A stretch of 64,000 nucleotides of DNA from Candidatus Helarchaeota archaeon (GCA_013375455.1 JABXJT010000020.1:9148-73147), one strand, 5' to 3'; positions 1 through 8,882 are shown, counted from the stretch's first letter. The notes: generated from the letters alone by a model not told the origin. Numbers and translations: made by a program.

Positions 1-540
1 TTTGAATTTATTAGTTCAAGAATAAATGGGCTTTACTATATGACCCACGGAGGGCTAGGGCTCCGCAGACATAAATTTAACCGTGATGGCATCTTCTTTC
101 TCCAAGGTTTCGGTGATGCGCCAGGTGTGCGAGAACGGACTAGAAAGTTACAAATCCACAAGTTTATCGAAATGGCCCATTTCCTGCACCTCATCGGGTC
201 TCAAAAAGTCCAAATATCAGTCATGTTGAACCACCATCCAATCATGAGTGCAATCATAAAGACGAATCAGCACGCCTTGGAATGGATTGATACTATTGCA
301 GGTCAAAAAATAGATGACGCAACGGTTGATGTTGATATTCCTTATGAAATAATAGGGGTGAGTTCTCTACGTGGTACAATTAATATAATACTTAACATCA
401 TATTAAGACCATTGTTAACTATCAAATTAAAGAAGGTATTTAATCGACTCCGAATATATTTTGCAATTTTTATAGAGGTATCGAGGCGAATAGTAACACG
501 ATTAGTCGAACTTTTTTTGAAATAAGAATTGCTCTCCTGG
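1..540 (-). pseudogene. possible decayed minus-strand reading frame
   Basis: No intact gene is convincing here. Read on the minus strand from about 370 down to about 50, one frame looks protein-like (residues such as NPFQGVLIRLYDCTHDWMVV, then LVDL, then SSPFSHTWRITETLEKEDAI, ending MSAEP-stop). It is interrupted by an in-frame TGA and a TAA, and no start codon is obvious. A plus-strand open frame at 40-525 has no recognisable domain and overlaps this one in antisense. I read the stretch as a possible degraded 3' gene portion but cannot name a family. Confidence is low. Confidence 0.25.
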
Positions 541-541
541 T

Positions 542-583
542 GTAGTGGGGGGAGAGTCGAGAACTAGCTTTTTTCCCCACTAC
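542..583. repeat. 9-bp inverted repeat (hairpin)
   Basis: GTAGTGGGG at 542-550 is the exact reverse complement of CCCCACTAC at 575-583, with a 24-nt loop. The stem could extend by two G-T pairs. No run of T follows, so a simple terminator is not obvious. It could be a mobile-element end or a transcript-end hairpin. Confidence 0.5.
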
Positions 584-658
584 TAATGGGTTCAAGCGGT
601 ATTGAATCTATTTGACTCTCAAACTTAGTTAGCCATCAATAATATATAAATTAGAGAG

Positions 659-700
659 GGGCAGTTTTCGGTAATGACGGATATAGGGCAATTTTCGGTA
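659..700. repeat. two-copy 15-bp direct repeat
   Basis: GGGCAGTTTTCGGTA at 659-673 recurs as GGGCAATTTTCGGTA at 686-700, one mismatch, 27-bp period. It lies in the gap just past the 3' end of the DUF5714 gene. Short repeated motifs like this occur at the ends of some insertion sequences and at regulator sites; neither role can be shown here. Confidence 0.55.
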
Positions 701-713
701 GACTTCAGTTACA

Positions 714-1433
714 TCAATTAAATAAACATTTAGCCTGCTCGCACTTTGGATTTTTTTCAGAAAAAATGCACGCCTCAGGCGAAAAATCCAACTTAGGTTC
801 AATCTTGAAATGTTCGTTTAAAAAATCGAGAGCTTCACAAATCGCATATTTCAATGATCTCTTGCAACAATGTTCCAAATCATCCGCTACATACGTCAAC
901 ACTCTGGCTGTCATTTTATTGGCTAAAGTTCGCTCTTTGTCTTTTGAGGGATTGGCCTCAGTAAATATGCTAACCGTGATTCCCGTGCCAATGCCTGATC
1001 CACACGTTCCAAAAAACCCACAATACCCTCCAGGAATTGTCGCACCGCGTTTTACTCCTTCTAAAACATCATTAAAATCCACTTCTTTCCCATTTGGTTT
1101 TTTGACTTTTGAATTCTTTAAAGCCGTCAGAATTACGCTAGGAACAAGGAAATGATGTTCAGGTCCATATATCCGGAATTTAGGGTGTTGCATGATTTCA
1201 TCTGCCATTCGGAACGGATCTGTTAAGGTTGTTTTTTTAAGATATTCAATCGTAATCTCCTTCGCGTCTTTTGCATGGCATTCATCACAGATATAATGGC
1301 CATTTTCACAATAAGTATTAACATCGAATTTTTTCCCACAAAAATGGCATTGCAATGTTTTTCTCGCATCTGAAGGTGATAAATACGTGAGTTCTTTACC
1401 GCAAATTTCACAAATATCCTTCTTCTTTGCCAT
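714..1433 (-). CDS. DUF5714 domain protein with N-terminal zinc-finger-like cysteines
   Basis: 239-residue cytoplasmic protein. The N-terminal 55 residues carry paired cysteines (C8/C11, C29/C32, C42, C49/C52) that probably bind zinc or an Fe-S cluster. The rest matches DUF5714 as I recall it: an HHFLVPSV segment, a CGFFGTCGSGIGTG glycine/cysteine motif around residues 152-165, and a CCKRS segment further on. The biochemical role of DUF5714 is unknown; related proteins occur in methanogens and other anaerobic archaea. The gene stands alone and diverges from the TauE-like gene at 1550. The family call is moderately sure, the function is not known. Confidence 0.7.
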   Translation of the reverse strand: MAKKKDICEICGKELTYLSPSDARKTLQCHFCGKKFDVNTYCENGHYICDECHAKDAKEITIEYLKKTTLTDPFRMADEIMQHPKFRIYGPEHHFLVPSVILTALKNSKVKKPNGKEVDFNDVLEGVKRGATIPGGYCGFFGTCGSGIGTGITVSIFTEANPSKDKERTLANKMTARVLTYVADDLEHCCKRSLKYAICEALDFLNEHFKIEPKLDFSPEACIFSEKNPKCEQAKCLFN

Positions 1434-1549
1434 TTTTTATCAGAACCTCATAATAGGATCATTCATTAACGTATAATAATTTTATAGCAAGAATTTAAGA
1501 ATGGAACGTGAGTAAATTTCTTAATTGTAATTAAAATAGGGTCAGCAAG

Positions 1550-2386
1550 TTGGATGTCATTCAAGTTGCAATTTTAATAGGAATTGGAGCGCTATTAGGA
1601 TTTGCCTCTGGAGTAACGGGTATATCCGCAGTACATTTGGTTGTTGCAATCCTCTTTTTACTTCCAATGTTTGCGCTCGCTATCTTACCTTCACTTGGAA
1701 CCAGCCTCTTAGTTGATGTGATAGGAGCAGGGGCGGTGGTGTGCTTATATTTTCGTCATAAAAATGTGGATTTCAAGGTGGGCTTGATGATGGGGCTCAT
1801 AGCATTCTCATTTGCGATAATGGGGGCATCCATTGCGATTGCTATTGGACTTTCCTCAGAGTATTTGCTGGTAGGGGGCTTAGGAATTTTCCAAATTTTG
1901 ATTGGACTCACTTTCATAGTTCGAGGCTATAGAAAGAAGGAGTCAGAGGAATCACATCTCATGGAGAAATCAAGACTCGCCATTTGGCTTGAGAATAAGC
2001 CTGATTCGTATAAAAAATTGATCCTTATAGTCGCGTCAATAATGCTTGGGTTAATTGGGGGGCTATTTGGAGCAGGAGGAGGGTTTGCCATAACCTTCCT
2101 ATTAGTCTTTCTTTTGGGGTTTGAGAGCCACAAGGCAGTCGGAACAGCTTGTTTGGTAATGCTCTTTACTGCCGCGGGGGCTTTCTTAATATATACGGCT
2201 GGAGCGTTTATAATACATGGAGTTTTATATGTAAATCTCGAATATGGTTTAATTATAGGGGCAGCATGCATTTTAGGAGCATTTTTTGGCACACAATTTG
2301 CGCACCATCTCTCTGAAAAGCATTTAACCATTGCCTTAGGAGTTATTATTCTCGTATTTGGCGTATTCATGATTTTACCTAAGTAA
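1550..2386 (+). CDS. TauE/SafE-family sulfite/organosulfonate exporter-like membrane protein
   Basis: 278-residue polytopic membrane protein with about eight hydrophobic helices in two homologous halves. Each half carries the glycine-rich family motif (GALLGFASGVTG near residue 16 and a GLIGGLFGAGGGF stretch near 165). The family exports or takes up small anions such as sulfite, sulfonates or carboxylates; the substrate cannot be told from sequence. The start is TTG at 1550, which leaves a normal N-terminus directly before the first helix. Monocistronic by appearance, divergent from the DUF5714 gene with a roughly 115-bp shared upstream region. Confidence 0.85.
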   Translation: MDVIQVAILIGIGALLGFASGVTGISAVHLVVAILFLLPMFALAILPSLGTSLLVDVIGAGAVVCLYFRHKNVDFKVGLMMGLIAFSFAIMGASIAIAIGLSSEYLLVGGLGIFQILIGLTFIVRGYRKKESEESHLMEKSRLAIWLENKPDSYKKLILIVASIMLGLIGGLFGAGGGFAITFLLVFLLGFESHKAVGTACLVMLFTAAGAFLIYTAGAFIIHGVLYVNLEYGLIIGAACILGAFFGTQFAHHLSEKHLTIALGVIILVFGVFMILPK

Positions 2387-2444
2387 GTTTAAAAGAAGGA
2401 ACTAGGAATATACTAGTTGAAGTTTTACTTGTGGGAGTCTAGAA

Positions 2445-2837
2445 ATGTCCATTGAAATGTTAGAGCGGTTTAATCAGGCATCTAGGGACTCAATCGATGT
2501 TAATCCAAAGGTGCGGATCCGGTCAATTAATCAATTACTTGAACTGTATTATGCAGCGCCTCAGTTAAAAGTTTCTATAGAGAGTAAGCTTGGTCAATTA
2601 GCCGGCGATTCAGATGATAATGTCGCTAAATATGCGAAAAGAATATTACAGCGCGTCAGTTCTGGACAGCGTCAAAGCTATTATACCGTGCCTACTCGGA
2701 CAGGTACGACTTCCACCGGCGCGACGAGAGGCACCGCTACAAAACCCAGAGAGACCAAAAATATCGTTGCAAACATCGTATGCTGCGTGGTCATGATTGT
2801 CGTTTATTTCATAATGTACATTTTCGTTTTTCCTTAG
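2445..2837 (+). CDS. small tail-anchored protein with helical-repeat-like N-terminus
   Basis: 130 residues, not recognised. Residues 1-75 are amphipathic helices resembling one HEAT-type helical unit (IRSINQLLELY followed by DSDDNVAKYAKRIL). Residues 80-105 are a Thr/Gly/Arg-rich linker. The last 22 residues form one hydrophobic segment (IVANIVCCVVMIVVYFIMYI), so it looks like a C-terminally anchored membrane protein with a cytoplasmic head. Its 3' end overlaps the convergent LAGLIDADG-like gene by 29 bp. The overlap and low complexity leave some doubt, but the tail anchor favours a real gene. Confidence 0.6.
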   Translation: MSIEMLERFNQASRDSIDVNPKVRIRSINQLLELYYAAPQLKVSIESKLGQLAGDSDDNVAKYAKRILQRVSSGQRQSYYTVPTRTGTTSTGATRGTATKPRETKNIVANIVCCVVMIVVYFIMYIFVFP

Positions 2838-4383
2838 GTTTAAAAAGCGATTTTAGGAATTCCAAAGCTTCCTCTTTAGAATCAAACCCCTTTACCATTG
2901 GGTATTTGTAACTTTCTATGAGCGCATCTAATACTTCCCGACGAGTATAGTCCTCCCAGAGAGTGTGTTTTTGAATACCTATACCCTCTAGAAAATCTAT
3001 TTTCTCTTTGAAATCAAGAATATTTTCTAGCCGAGAAATTATGATTCTTCCTGCATTGATATAACAATTAATACCCAGAGATTCAATCAACCTACGCCAT
3101 TGCTTAATTAAAGAGGGGGAATGGCAACCAAGTTCAATTTGCTTCGTTATGTTCCATCGGTTTGTGGCAGATCTTATACGGGGGCGAAACGCGACAGATC
3201 CATCGGCCGAGAAAGCAATCTGCAAAACTTTGCCAATATCCTCCTCAGTTAAATTAAAGATTTCATTAGGAAGGGTGGCATTTTGATAATCAGATTTATC
3301 TATATAACTCCCGAGAAATCTGGCTAATTCCACTGAAGATATTCTACAACGATAAACTCTTTTCCTATTTGGATCATCGTTTTTTACAATACTTTCCGAA
3401 AAATTTTCAATCTGAAAATTTTGTTTTGCTAATTTTTTAAATGTATCAATAAGTGCAAAAGAAGTATTTTTAATAGAGACTCCTCGCTCATTAAGATAGC
3501 CTTCTGTCATTATTAGAGCGATGAACTTGGCCAAGTCTGGAGTAAATTCTTGGGGAGCTATTATCTTGGTTTTATGTAAATCGCCGAATCCATGAGAGTG
3601 TACTCCATACTCCTTAAGGCGACGAAAAATTGTCATTACAGCAACATTATATTCCTTTGCTAACTCAGCCGAGCTTGCTCCCTGCTTATACTTTTGTATC
3701 ACTTCTGGGATTTCTTCTGGCAAGAGCCCTCTCGAAAACCGTTCTAGATAATTTTTATTGGATAATATCATTTTCGCAACCCGGCTAACGACTTTTCTTG
3801 TAACTGAAATCTCAAATTTTTCATTGATGTCATTGCAAATTGCTGTGATATTTTTATCCGAAAATAAGATTTGGCCTTCTACCATTCTCTTTAATATTTC
3901 ATTTAAATAATTGGTATATTCAAGCAATTGTTGTTTTTCTGTTTCATTAATAGAAAGATTATCCCAAATCCACTCTTTAAATTTTTCCGTGAATACCAAA
4001 CCATGATTGGCTTTTTTATTGGTCTTTTCAGAATATTCTTTCATTAATTCTCGAAATTCAGAATCAACATTCTCATTATGCTTTTCTTTTGTATCTAACT
4101 TTTTTATATTTCCACTTTTTTGTGATTTCAAGGAGTCCTCTTCGTCGGGGGCATCTACAGGCTCGAGCTCCTCCGGGGATTCAGGATCCTCCAAGGGTTC
4201 CGGTTCCTCAAGTGGTTCAGGGTCCTCCAAGGGCTCAGGTTCCTCACCAGGGTCTTCCAAGGGTTCCGACTCATCAGGGGCTTCCAAGGGCTCGGGCTCC
4301 TCACCAGAGTCCTCCGAGGGCTCGAGCTCCTCCGGGGGCTCAGGGTTCTCCAAAGGTTCGGGTTCTTCGTCAAAATCTTCCAT
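2809..4383 (-). CDS. LAGLIDADG homing-endonuclease-like protein with acidic Pro/Glu repeat N-terminus
   Basis: 524 residues. Residues 1-83 are an acidic low-complexity tract made of variants of EEPEPLEDP. A lysine-rich linker follows, then helices, then a Hin-like helix-turn-helix at about 234-258 (SSAELAKEYNVAVMTIFRRL). The first LAGLIDADG-type helix is at 283-296 (LAKFIALIMTEGYL) and the second at 384-396 (GKVLQIAFSADGSV). The acidic catalytic positions are E294 and D394, so activity is plausible. It is free-standing, not within an intron or intein that I can see. It could be a homing endonuclease or a domesticated DNA-binding regulator of WhiA type. The acidic N-terminus is unusual for the family. 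Confidence 0.75.
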   Translation of the reverse strand: MEDFDEEPEPLENPEPPEELEPSEDSGEEPEPLEAPDESEPLEDPGEEPEPLEDPEPLEEPEPLEDPESPEELEPVDAPDEEDSLKSQKSGNIKKLDTKEKHNENVDSEFRELMKEYSEKTNKKANHGLVFTEKFKEWIWDNLSINETEKQQLLEYTNYLNEILKRMVEGQILFSDKNITAICNDINEKFEISVTRKVVSRVAKMILSNKNYLERFSRGLLPEEIPEVIQKYKQGASSAELAKEYNVAVMTIFRRLKEYGVHSHGFGDLHKTKIIAPQEFTPDLAKFIALIMTEGYLNERGVSIKNTSFALIDTFKKLAKQNFQIENFSESIVKNDDPNRKRVYRCRISSVELARFLGSYIDKSDYQNATLPNEIFNLTEEDIGKVLQIAFSADGSVAFRPRIRSATNRWNITKQIELGCHSPSLIKQWRRLIESLGINCYINAGRIIISRLENILDFKEKIDFLEGIGIQKHTLWEDYTRREVLDALIESYKYPMVKGFDSKEEALEFLKSLFKPKEKRKCTL

Positions 4384-4651
4384 TTCTCAAAACTTCCATT
4401 GATGTTTGTTAAAAAGATAGTATTTAAGCTCCATGCTCAATCACCTTTTCTGGTCGAATAATCCAAGTTTCCCCAGATTCTGCAAGTAAGGCTCACGAAT
4501 TATCGAATCAAGAGCGTATAATTTTCTATTTTCTTCGATATTTCCCTGATAAGGTTGGATTTCATGGATCTAAGAGGTATAACCCATTCGATGAAGAATA
4601 AAAATGAATGGATCTTTAGGTAAATTCAAACTAATTTAAAAATTATCATAT
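4384..4651. other. intergenic region, no gene seen
   Basis: About 268 AT-rich bases between two minus-strand genes. No open frame of note, no tRNA-like fold and no clear repeat. It should contain the promoter of the LAGLIDADG-like gene on the side near 4384. Confidence 0.4.
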
Positions 4652-5608
4652 TTAAGCGAATAGGCTCACGAGCAAATATCCGACGACAAAGAAAATCGTG
4701 ATGGAAAACAAAATATATTTCACTAAGTTGTGAGTCCGAATGCCGCGGTGTTTTTTAGTTCCAAAACTTAGGGCCCCAGCAGGGCAAGCATCAATGCATA
4801 ATCCACATCCAATACAAGTTTGTTTTGGCACTAGTTCTAAATCTTCTTTAATTACCCTTGGCATTATTTGCATCGTGCATACATCTTCACATTTCTTACA
4901 CTTAATGCACTTTTCTCTATCACGGTAGAGACCGAAGATCGACTTGCGTCCGACAAGTCCTAGGAGGGCTCCGGCAGGGCAGATGTAGGCACACCAAGTT
5001 CGCGCACCCGTTAGAAGAGAAAGGATGACAACCAAAAGCAGGAAAGAACCGAACCAAATGATGGAGTTGGGCATGTTATTGATAACGAAACCGATGGGAT
5101 TTGAGAAGTCCGTGTAGACTACAAAGAATGGGCAATAATCACAATACAGCCCTAGCCCAGTAAATGTACTGACGCCAGCTACCCCCATCGCCAGGGTTCC
5201 CAGAAGCGTCACAATGAGCAATGCGAGTGCAACATCCCTCCAGCGCTCGGAAAACCGATGGGTGATTTTCCGTTTTGGCCACGTGAACGGACGGACTGCG
5301 AGACTCAGAGGGCATGAATATTGACAGAAGGCCCGGGAATATAATACGGCGGAAAGAATCCAAGAGATGAGCCAGAATAATTCAAGGAAAAGTAGTGTAG
5401 TCATAATAGTAGAGAAAAAGCCCCATTTTCCAAGTAGCCAGTCCTGAAATAATCCATAAGGGCAGAGTCCTGTTCCTGCATATTCACTTAATAAGAGAGG
5501 AAACAGAAATCCACCCCAAATCCCAAATGCCAGCGCTCCATAGAGCAAAACTTCGCTGACATACCTAATCGCCTTGACCTTTGGTGCAGCTTCTCCCACT
5601 TCACTCAT
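4652..5608 (-). CDS. membrane-bound 4Fe-4S protein of the NapH/CcoG-like family
   Basis: 318-residue integral membrane iron-sulfur protein. About six membrane helices carry the family motifs FCQYSCPLS and WCAYICPAGALLG, and a cytoplasmic C-terminal part has two ferredoxin motifs (CIKCKKCEDVC and CIGCGLCIDACP). A last helix ends the protein. NapH/CcoG-type proteins pass electrons between quinols or ferredoxin and redox partners or metal centres. It lies 39 bp downstream of a DsbD/CcdA-like gene on the same strand, so the two probably form an electron-transfer operon across the membrane, for thiol reduction or metal handling. The partner substrate is not visible. Confidence 0.85.
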   Translation of the reverse strand: MSEVGEAAPKVKAIRYVSEVLLYGALAFGIWGGFLFPLLLSEYAGTGLCPYGLFQDWLLGKWGFFSTIMTTLLFLELFWLISWILSAVLYSRAFCQYSCPLSLAVRPFTWPKRKITHRFSERWRDVALALLIVTLLGTLAMGVAGVSTFTGLGLYCDYCPFFVVYTDFSNPIGFVINNMPNSIIWFGSFLLLVVILSLLTGARTWCAYICPAGALLGLVGRKSIFGLYRDREKCIKCKKCEDVCTMQIMPRVIKEDLELVPKQTCIGCGLCIDACPAGALSFGTKKHRGIRTHNLVKYILFSITIFFVVGYLLVSLFA

Positions 5609-5647
5609 GTTAAAACAAAGAGGACATTTTTTATTTAAATGTATTCA

Positions 5648-6310
5648 TTAAAGGAGATTGAGCACTTGGAAGAGATGAAACACGCCTAATATTATTAAAA
5701 TGAAGCCTGCTATCCAACGTATTCGATCGACTTTTTCGCGGCGGCGGATATACTCTGCCCCACCCCCAATTGAAACTCCCGCAATAAAAATATAGACTGT
5801 CGTCCCCACCCAGAAAAGCAAGAAGAAAATGAAGCTTAGGAGTAAATTTTCGGCACCTAAAAGGATTGCCTGCCCAAATATGTAAAATAAAGGACCGCAA
5901 GGGAATAAACCAATCAGAAGGCCTAGAACTATGCTCGAGCGATATTTTTGAGTAAAGGTACAGACTTTCTTTGACAGAGAGGGGAAATATTCCTCACCGA
6001 GAGCAAGGGACAATCCATATAATATTAAAAAGGCTATCAAAATTAAAGAAAAAATTATGAAAAGATGCGTGGATGATGCCAAAAAGTCCTCTAAGAGATA
6101 GCCAGTTAATCCCAAAATAACGGCGTAGATGGAATATGCAATTAACCGTCCAAAATTGAATGAAATGCTCGAAACTAATCCACTTTTTAGTCCTGGATGA
6201 TCAGCACTGATATGAGCCAATAAAACTGGCAAACATGTTATAAGACAGGAAGTTCCTACGGTTAACCCAAGAATTAGGCTTTCAAAAAGGATTGTTCCTA
6301 CATCTACCAA
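5648..6310 (-). CDS. DsbD_2/TauE-like (CcdA-related) membrane protein
   Basis: 220 residues, about six membrane helices. The paired-cysteine motifs are TSCLITCLP near residue 20 and GLFPCGPLF near 157, matching the DsbD_2 (UreH/CcdA-like) group, whose members move reducing equivalents across the membrane or help assemble cytochrome oxidases and copper proteins. First gene of a two-gene unit with the membrane polyferredoxin downstream. That pairing suggests ferredoxin-derived electrons feed a membrane thiol relay; this is inference. It diverges from the Macro-CHAT gene across about 127 bp. Confidence 0.8.
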   Translation of the reverse strand: MVDVGTILFESLILGLTVGTSCLITCLPVLLAHISADHPGLKSGLVSSISFNFGRLIAYSIYAVILGLTGYLLEDFLASSTHLFIIFSLILIAFLILYGLSLALGEEYFPSLSKKVCTFTQKYRSSIVLGLLIGLFPCGPLFYIFGQAILLGAENLLLSFIFFLLFWVGTTVYIFIAGVSIGGGAEYIRRREKVDRIRWIAGFILIILGVFHLFQVLNLL

Positions 6311-6437
6311 GATATCACTGCTCTATGTATCTTTGATCTTTTATAACCAAAGAGATTTTAATTAGTATTTTAAAGAAATCTTATTACTATTAATTGTTAC
6401 AAGATTAATTCATTATTTTTAGAAGGATGGAAAAGAT

Positions 6438-8042
6438 ATGCAAGAAGAGAAAATTCAAATTGGAACGACAATAGTGAAGATTTACCATGGCGATATAAGG
6501 GATCTTTCCCCAGATATAATGGTCTCTTCGGATGTTACAGAACTAACCATGGATAGTGGGGTAGCGAAAGCGATTTTAGATAAAGGCGGTCCTCAGATAC
6601 GGGAAGAGGCAGATATTATACTAGCCAGGCAGAAATTAAGCCTTGGGGACGTGGTTGTCACAAATGCAGGGAATCTAAACGCAAAGAAGATTTTTCACGC
6701 TATAACATTCGATTCGAAGACACAAAAGTTCGTTACACCTTATGGGGTCACTAAAGCAACCTATACATGTTTGAGGAAAGCCGATGATTTTGCATCTCAA
6801 ACGATCGCTTTTCCGGCCCTCGGAACCGGTCCTGGGCAAGAGGATCATGAAGCTGTTTCACGATCCATGCTTCAAACAGTCTTCAATTACTTAGGTACTA
6901 CTTCCACGAATTTGCGAGAAATCACCTTTTCGCTCTATACACAGGAAGCATGGATGGATTTCTTTAAGGATTTCATGTATCAGGCTGCAAAAATTAAGAT
7001 AGAACAAGCAAAACCCATCCGCCTCACCATCCTAAGGCAGAGAGAGAAAAATTACTTTGATCTAACATCAAGTGATACCATTTCTGTCATTAGAACCATG
7101 AAAGTGCCAACTAAAACTCTAACAAAATATGCCCAGGCACTAGAAGATTTTGTTACCACCGGGAAATCGAAGTTCGCTGATCTCGTGCACTTGGGTCAAG
7201 ACATGTATGAACATTTATTGGGAGATATTGGCGACCAAATCAAGAACTTGCCCTCTAATAACTTGTTTTTAAAACTGGATGATAACCTGCTGAGCATTCC
7301 CTGGGAACTTTGCCACGATGGAACTGATTTTTTGGGGCGGAAGTATAACATTGGGCGGCAGGTGGTGGTATCTCCAAAATTTTATATAATGTCCTACCCG
7401 ACGCGATCCCTTCAATATCCGTTGAGAGTCTTATTGCTTGCCGATCCAACAGAAACGCTTCCTGGTGCCGTGGAAGAGTGTAACAAGATCCACAAGGAAT
7501 TATCCAAAATTGATGGTATCAAAGAAAATCTGGAATATAAAAGTGGGAAAGAAATTAAATTAGATAAATTGATGCGAGATTTAACGAATTACGATTTGGT
7601 TCACTACGCGGGCCATGCGAAATTTAATAAAAGAAACCCCAGCGAAAGTGGTTGGGAAATCAACCCTGACCGTAAAGAGTATCTTACAGCGTCCATGATG
7701 GCCGCAATGAATGCACCCCCGATCGTGTTCGCAAATGCCTGTGAATCTGGGACTCAAGCCGTAGAGAAAAAACTGTTCTATCAAGGTGAAATATTTGGAA
7801 TCGCTTCCGGCTTCCTCATGGGCGGCATAAAAAACTATATCGGGACGTTTACCTATGTCAACGATGTCAGCAGCATTGATTTCGCCGTGCAATTCTATAA
7901 AAAATTGATCACGCAAGGAGAAACGGTGGGGTCTTCACTCAGACACGCAAGAAAGTTCATTTATGAGAAACATGGTGAGGCACACATTCTGTGGGCTAGC
8001 TACATGTTATATGGCGACCCAGAATTTAAATTGAATATCTAA
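6438..8042 (+). CDS. Macro domain-CHAT protease fusion
   Basis: 534 residues in two recognisable parts. Residues about 10-175 fold as a macro (ADP-ribose-binding) domain: VSSDVTELTMDSGVAKAI at 29-46 aligns with the usual NAAN...GGGVAxAI loop, then FHAIT at 86 and the FPALGTGPG loop at 125-133. The Asn and two of the Gly of the canonical loop are replaced (S30, V33, D39, S40), so hydrolysis of ADP-ribose is doubtful and ligand sensing more likely. Residues about 270-534 are a CHAT caspase-like peptidase: IPWEL at 287-291, HYAGH with catalytic His393, FANACESG with catalytic Cys435, and a terminal LYGDP. Soluble, own transcription unit. Both catalytic residues are present. No obvious substrate gene lies next to it. 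Confidence 0.85.
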   Translation: MQEEKIQIGTTIVKIYHGDIRDLSPDIMVSSDVTELTMDSGVAKAILDKGGPQIREEADIILARQKLSLGDVVVTNAGNLNAKKIFHAITFDSKTQKFVTPYGVTKATYTCLRKADDFASQTIAFPALGTGPGQEDHEAVSRSMLQTVFNYLGTTSTNLREITFSLYTQEAWMDFFKDFMYQAAKIKIEQAKPIRLTILRQREKNYFDLTSSDTISVIRTMKVPTKTLTKYAQALEDFVTTGKSKFADLVHLGQDMYEHLLGDIGDQIKNLPSNNLFLKLDDNLLSIPWELCHDGTDFLGRKYNIGRQVVVSPKFYIMSYPTRSLQYPLRVLLLADPTETLPGAVEECNKIHKELSKIDGIKENLEYKSGKEIKLDKLMRDLTNYDLVHYAGHAKFNKRNPSESGWEINPDRKEYLTASMMAAMNAPPIVFANACESGTQAVEKKLFYQGEIFGIASGFLMGGIKNYIGTFTYVNDVSSIDFAVQFYKKLITQGETVGSSLRHARKFIYEKHGEAHILWASYMLYGDPEFKLNI

Positions 8043-8050
8043 TTCTTTTT

Positions 8051-8770
8051 TTATTTTAGTGAATCTAAAATATCATAAATTTCGTGTAAACTATTAATCG
8101 TTTTATCGGGTTTTATGTAGTAGTCAGGAAAGAAATACGATCTATTTCGCTTGACGTGAATTGCCATTAACAAACCCGCCGCCTTCGCACCTTGAATATC
8201 ATCATAAAGAGTATCACCAATGAAGATCATCTCATTTCGTTTGATATTCAAGCGATTCAATACGTGTTCAAAAATTTTTGGGGAAGGTTTTCTAATGCCC
8301 AAATCAGAAGACATCACCACGTAATCAAAGATTTTTAAAATGCCAAAAATATCCATATCTTCCCGTGCAAAAGCCCCATTTGAAATATTTGAAATGCAAA
8401 CTATTTTGTATCTTTTTTTCAGATCAAGTAATAATTCTTGTACTTTGGGGTAAATTGAAATCTGGGCTCGCCACCTTTGATGGCTTGCTAGAATTATTTT
8501 TAAGATATCTGCCTCATAAAATGCTAAATTTAATTTTTGGAGGATTTCCCGCCACCAGATCTTTGATGTTAGCTCAACATAGTTCTTTTCCCTATATTCT
8601 CTCCATTTCCAGTATATCTCATTTCTTACTACTAAAAAATTTTCAAAGGTACCTTTATACCCAAGATCCTGGATGATTGAGTAAACAGCTTCCATCATCT
8701 CATTCCAATTGTGCTTATCAGTGTTGATTAGTGTGGAATATAAATCAAACCCGATGCATTTTACCTTCAA
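8051..8770 (-). CDS. HAD-superfamily hydrolase (dehalogenase-like nucleophile motif)
   Basis: 239 residues. Motif I is GFDLYSTLIN with nucleophile Asp9; the usual second Asp is Tyr11, as in L-2-haloacid dehalogenases and some phosphatases. A helical cap domain with many aromatic residues spans about 20-95. Motif II is CISN, motif III the lysine of GIRKPSP, and motif IV is FIGDTLYDDIQGA, so the family call is secure. The reaction could be dephosphorylation or dehalogenation of a small metabolite. It converges with the Macro-CHAT gene, 8 bp apart, and diverges from the AOR gene. Confidence 0.85.
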   Translation of the reverse strand: MKVKCIGFDLYSTLINTDKHNWNEMMEAVYSIIQDLGYKGTFENFLVVRNEIYWKWREYREKNYVELTSKIWWREILQKLNLAFYEADILKIILASHQRWRAQISIYPKVQELLLDLKKRYKIVCISNISNGAFAREDMDIFGILKIFDYVVMSSDLGIRKPSPKIFEHVLNRLNIKRNEMIFIGDTLYDDIQGAKAAGLLMAIHVKRNRSYFFPDYYIKPDKTINSLHEIYDILDSLK

Positions 8771-8882
8771 TTTGCGGATAACCCCATTTATAAGATAAAC
8801 GGAAAATCATACTCAATGAAATCTTTAAAAAAATAAATAAATAACTGTATTTCAAACAGATTGGATATAAGAGGTATCGAAA

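Noticed and set aside
40..525. Plus-strand open frame of 161 codons at the left edge
   Set aside because: No domain, no ribosome-binding site and it overlaps a more protein-like but broken minus-strand frame; more likely chance.
526..713. tRNA-like GGTTCAAGC near 589
   Set aside because: No acceptor, D or anticodon arm can be drawn around it.
4007..4402. Ser/Gly-rich plus-strand open frame opposite the LAGLIDADG-like gene
   Set aside because: It is the antisense of the acidic Pro/Glu repeat, so the repeat alone creates its simple composition.
7581..7916. Minus-strand 111-codon open frame inside the Macro-CHAT gene
   Set aside because: Antisense shadow; the plus strand holds the conserved CHAT catalytic residues here.
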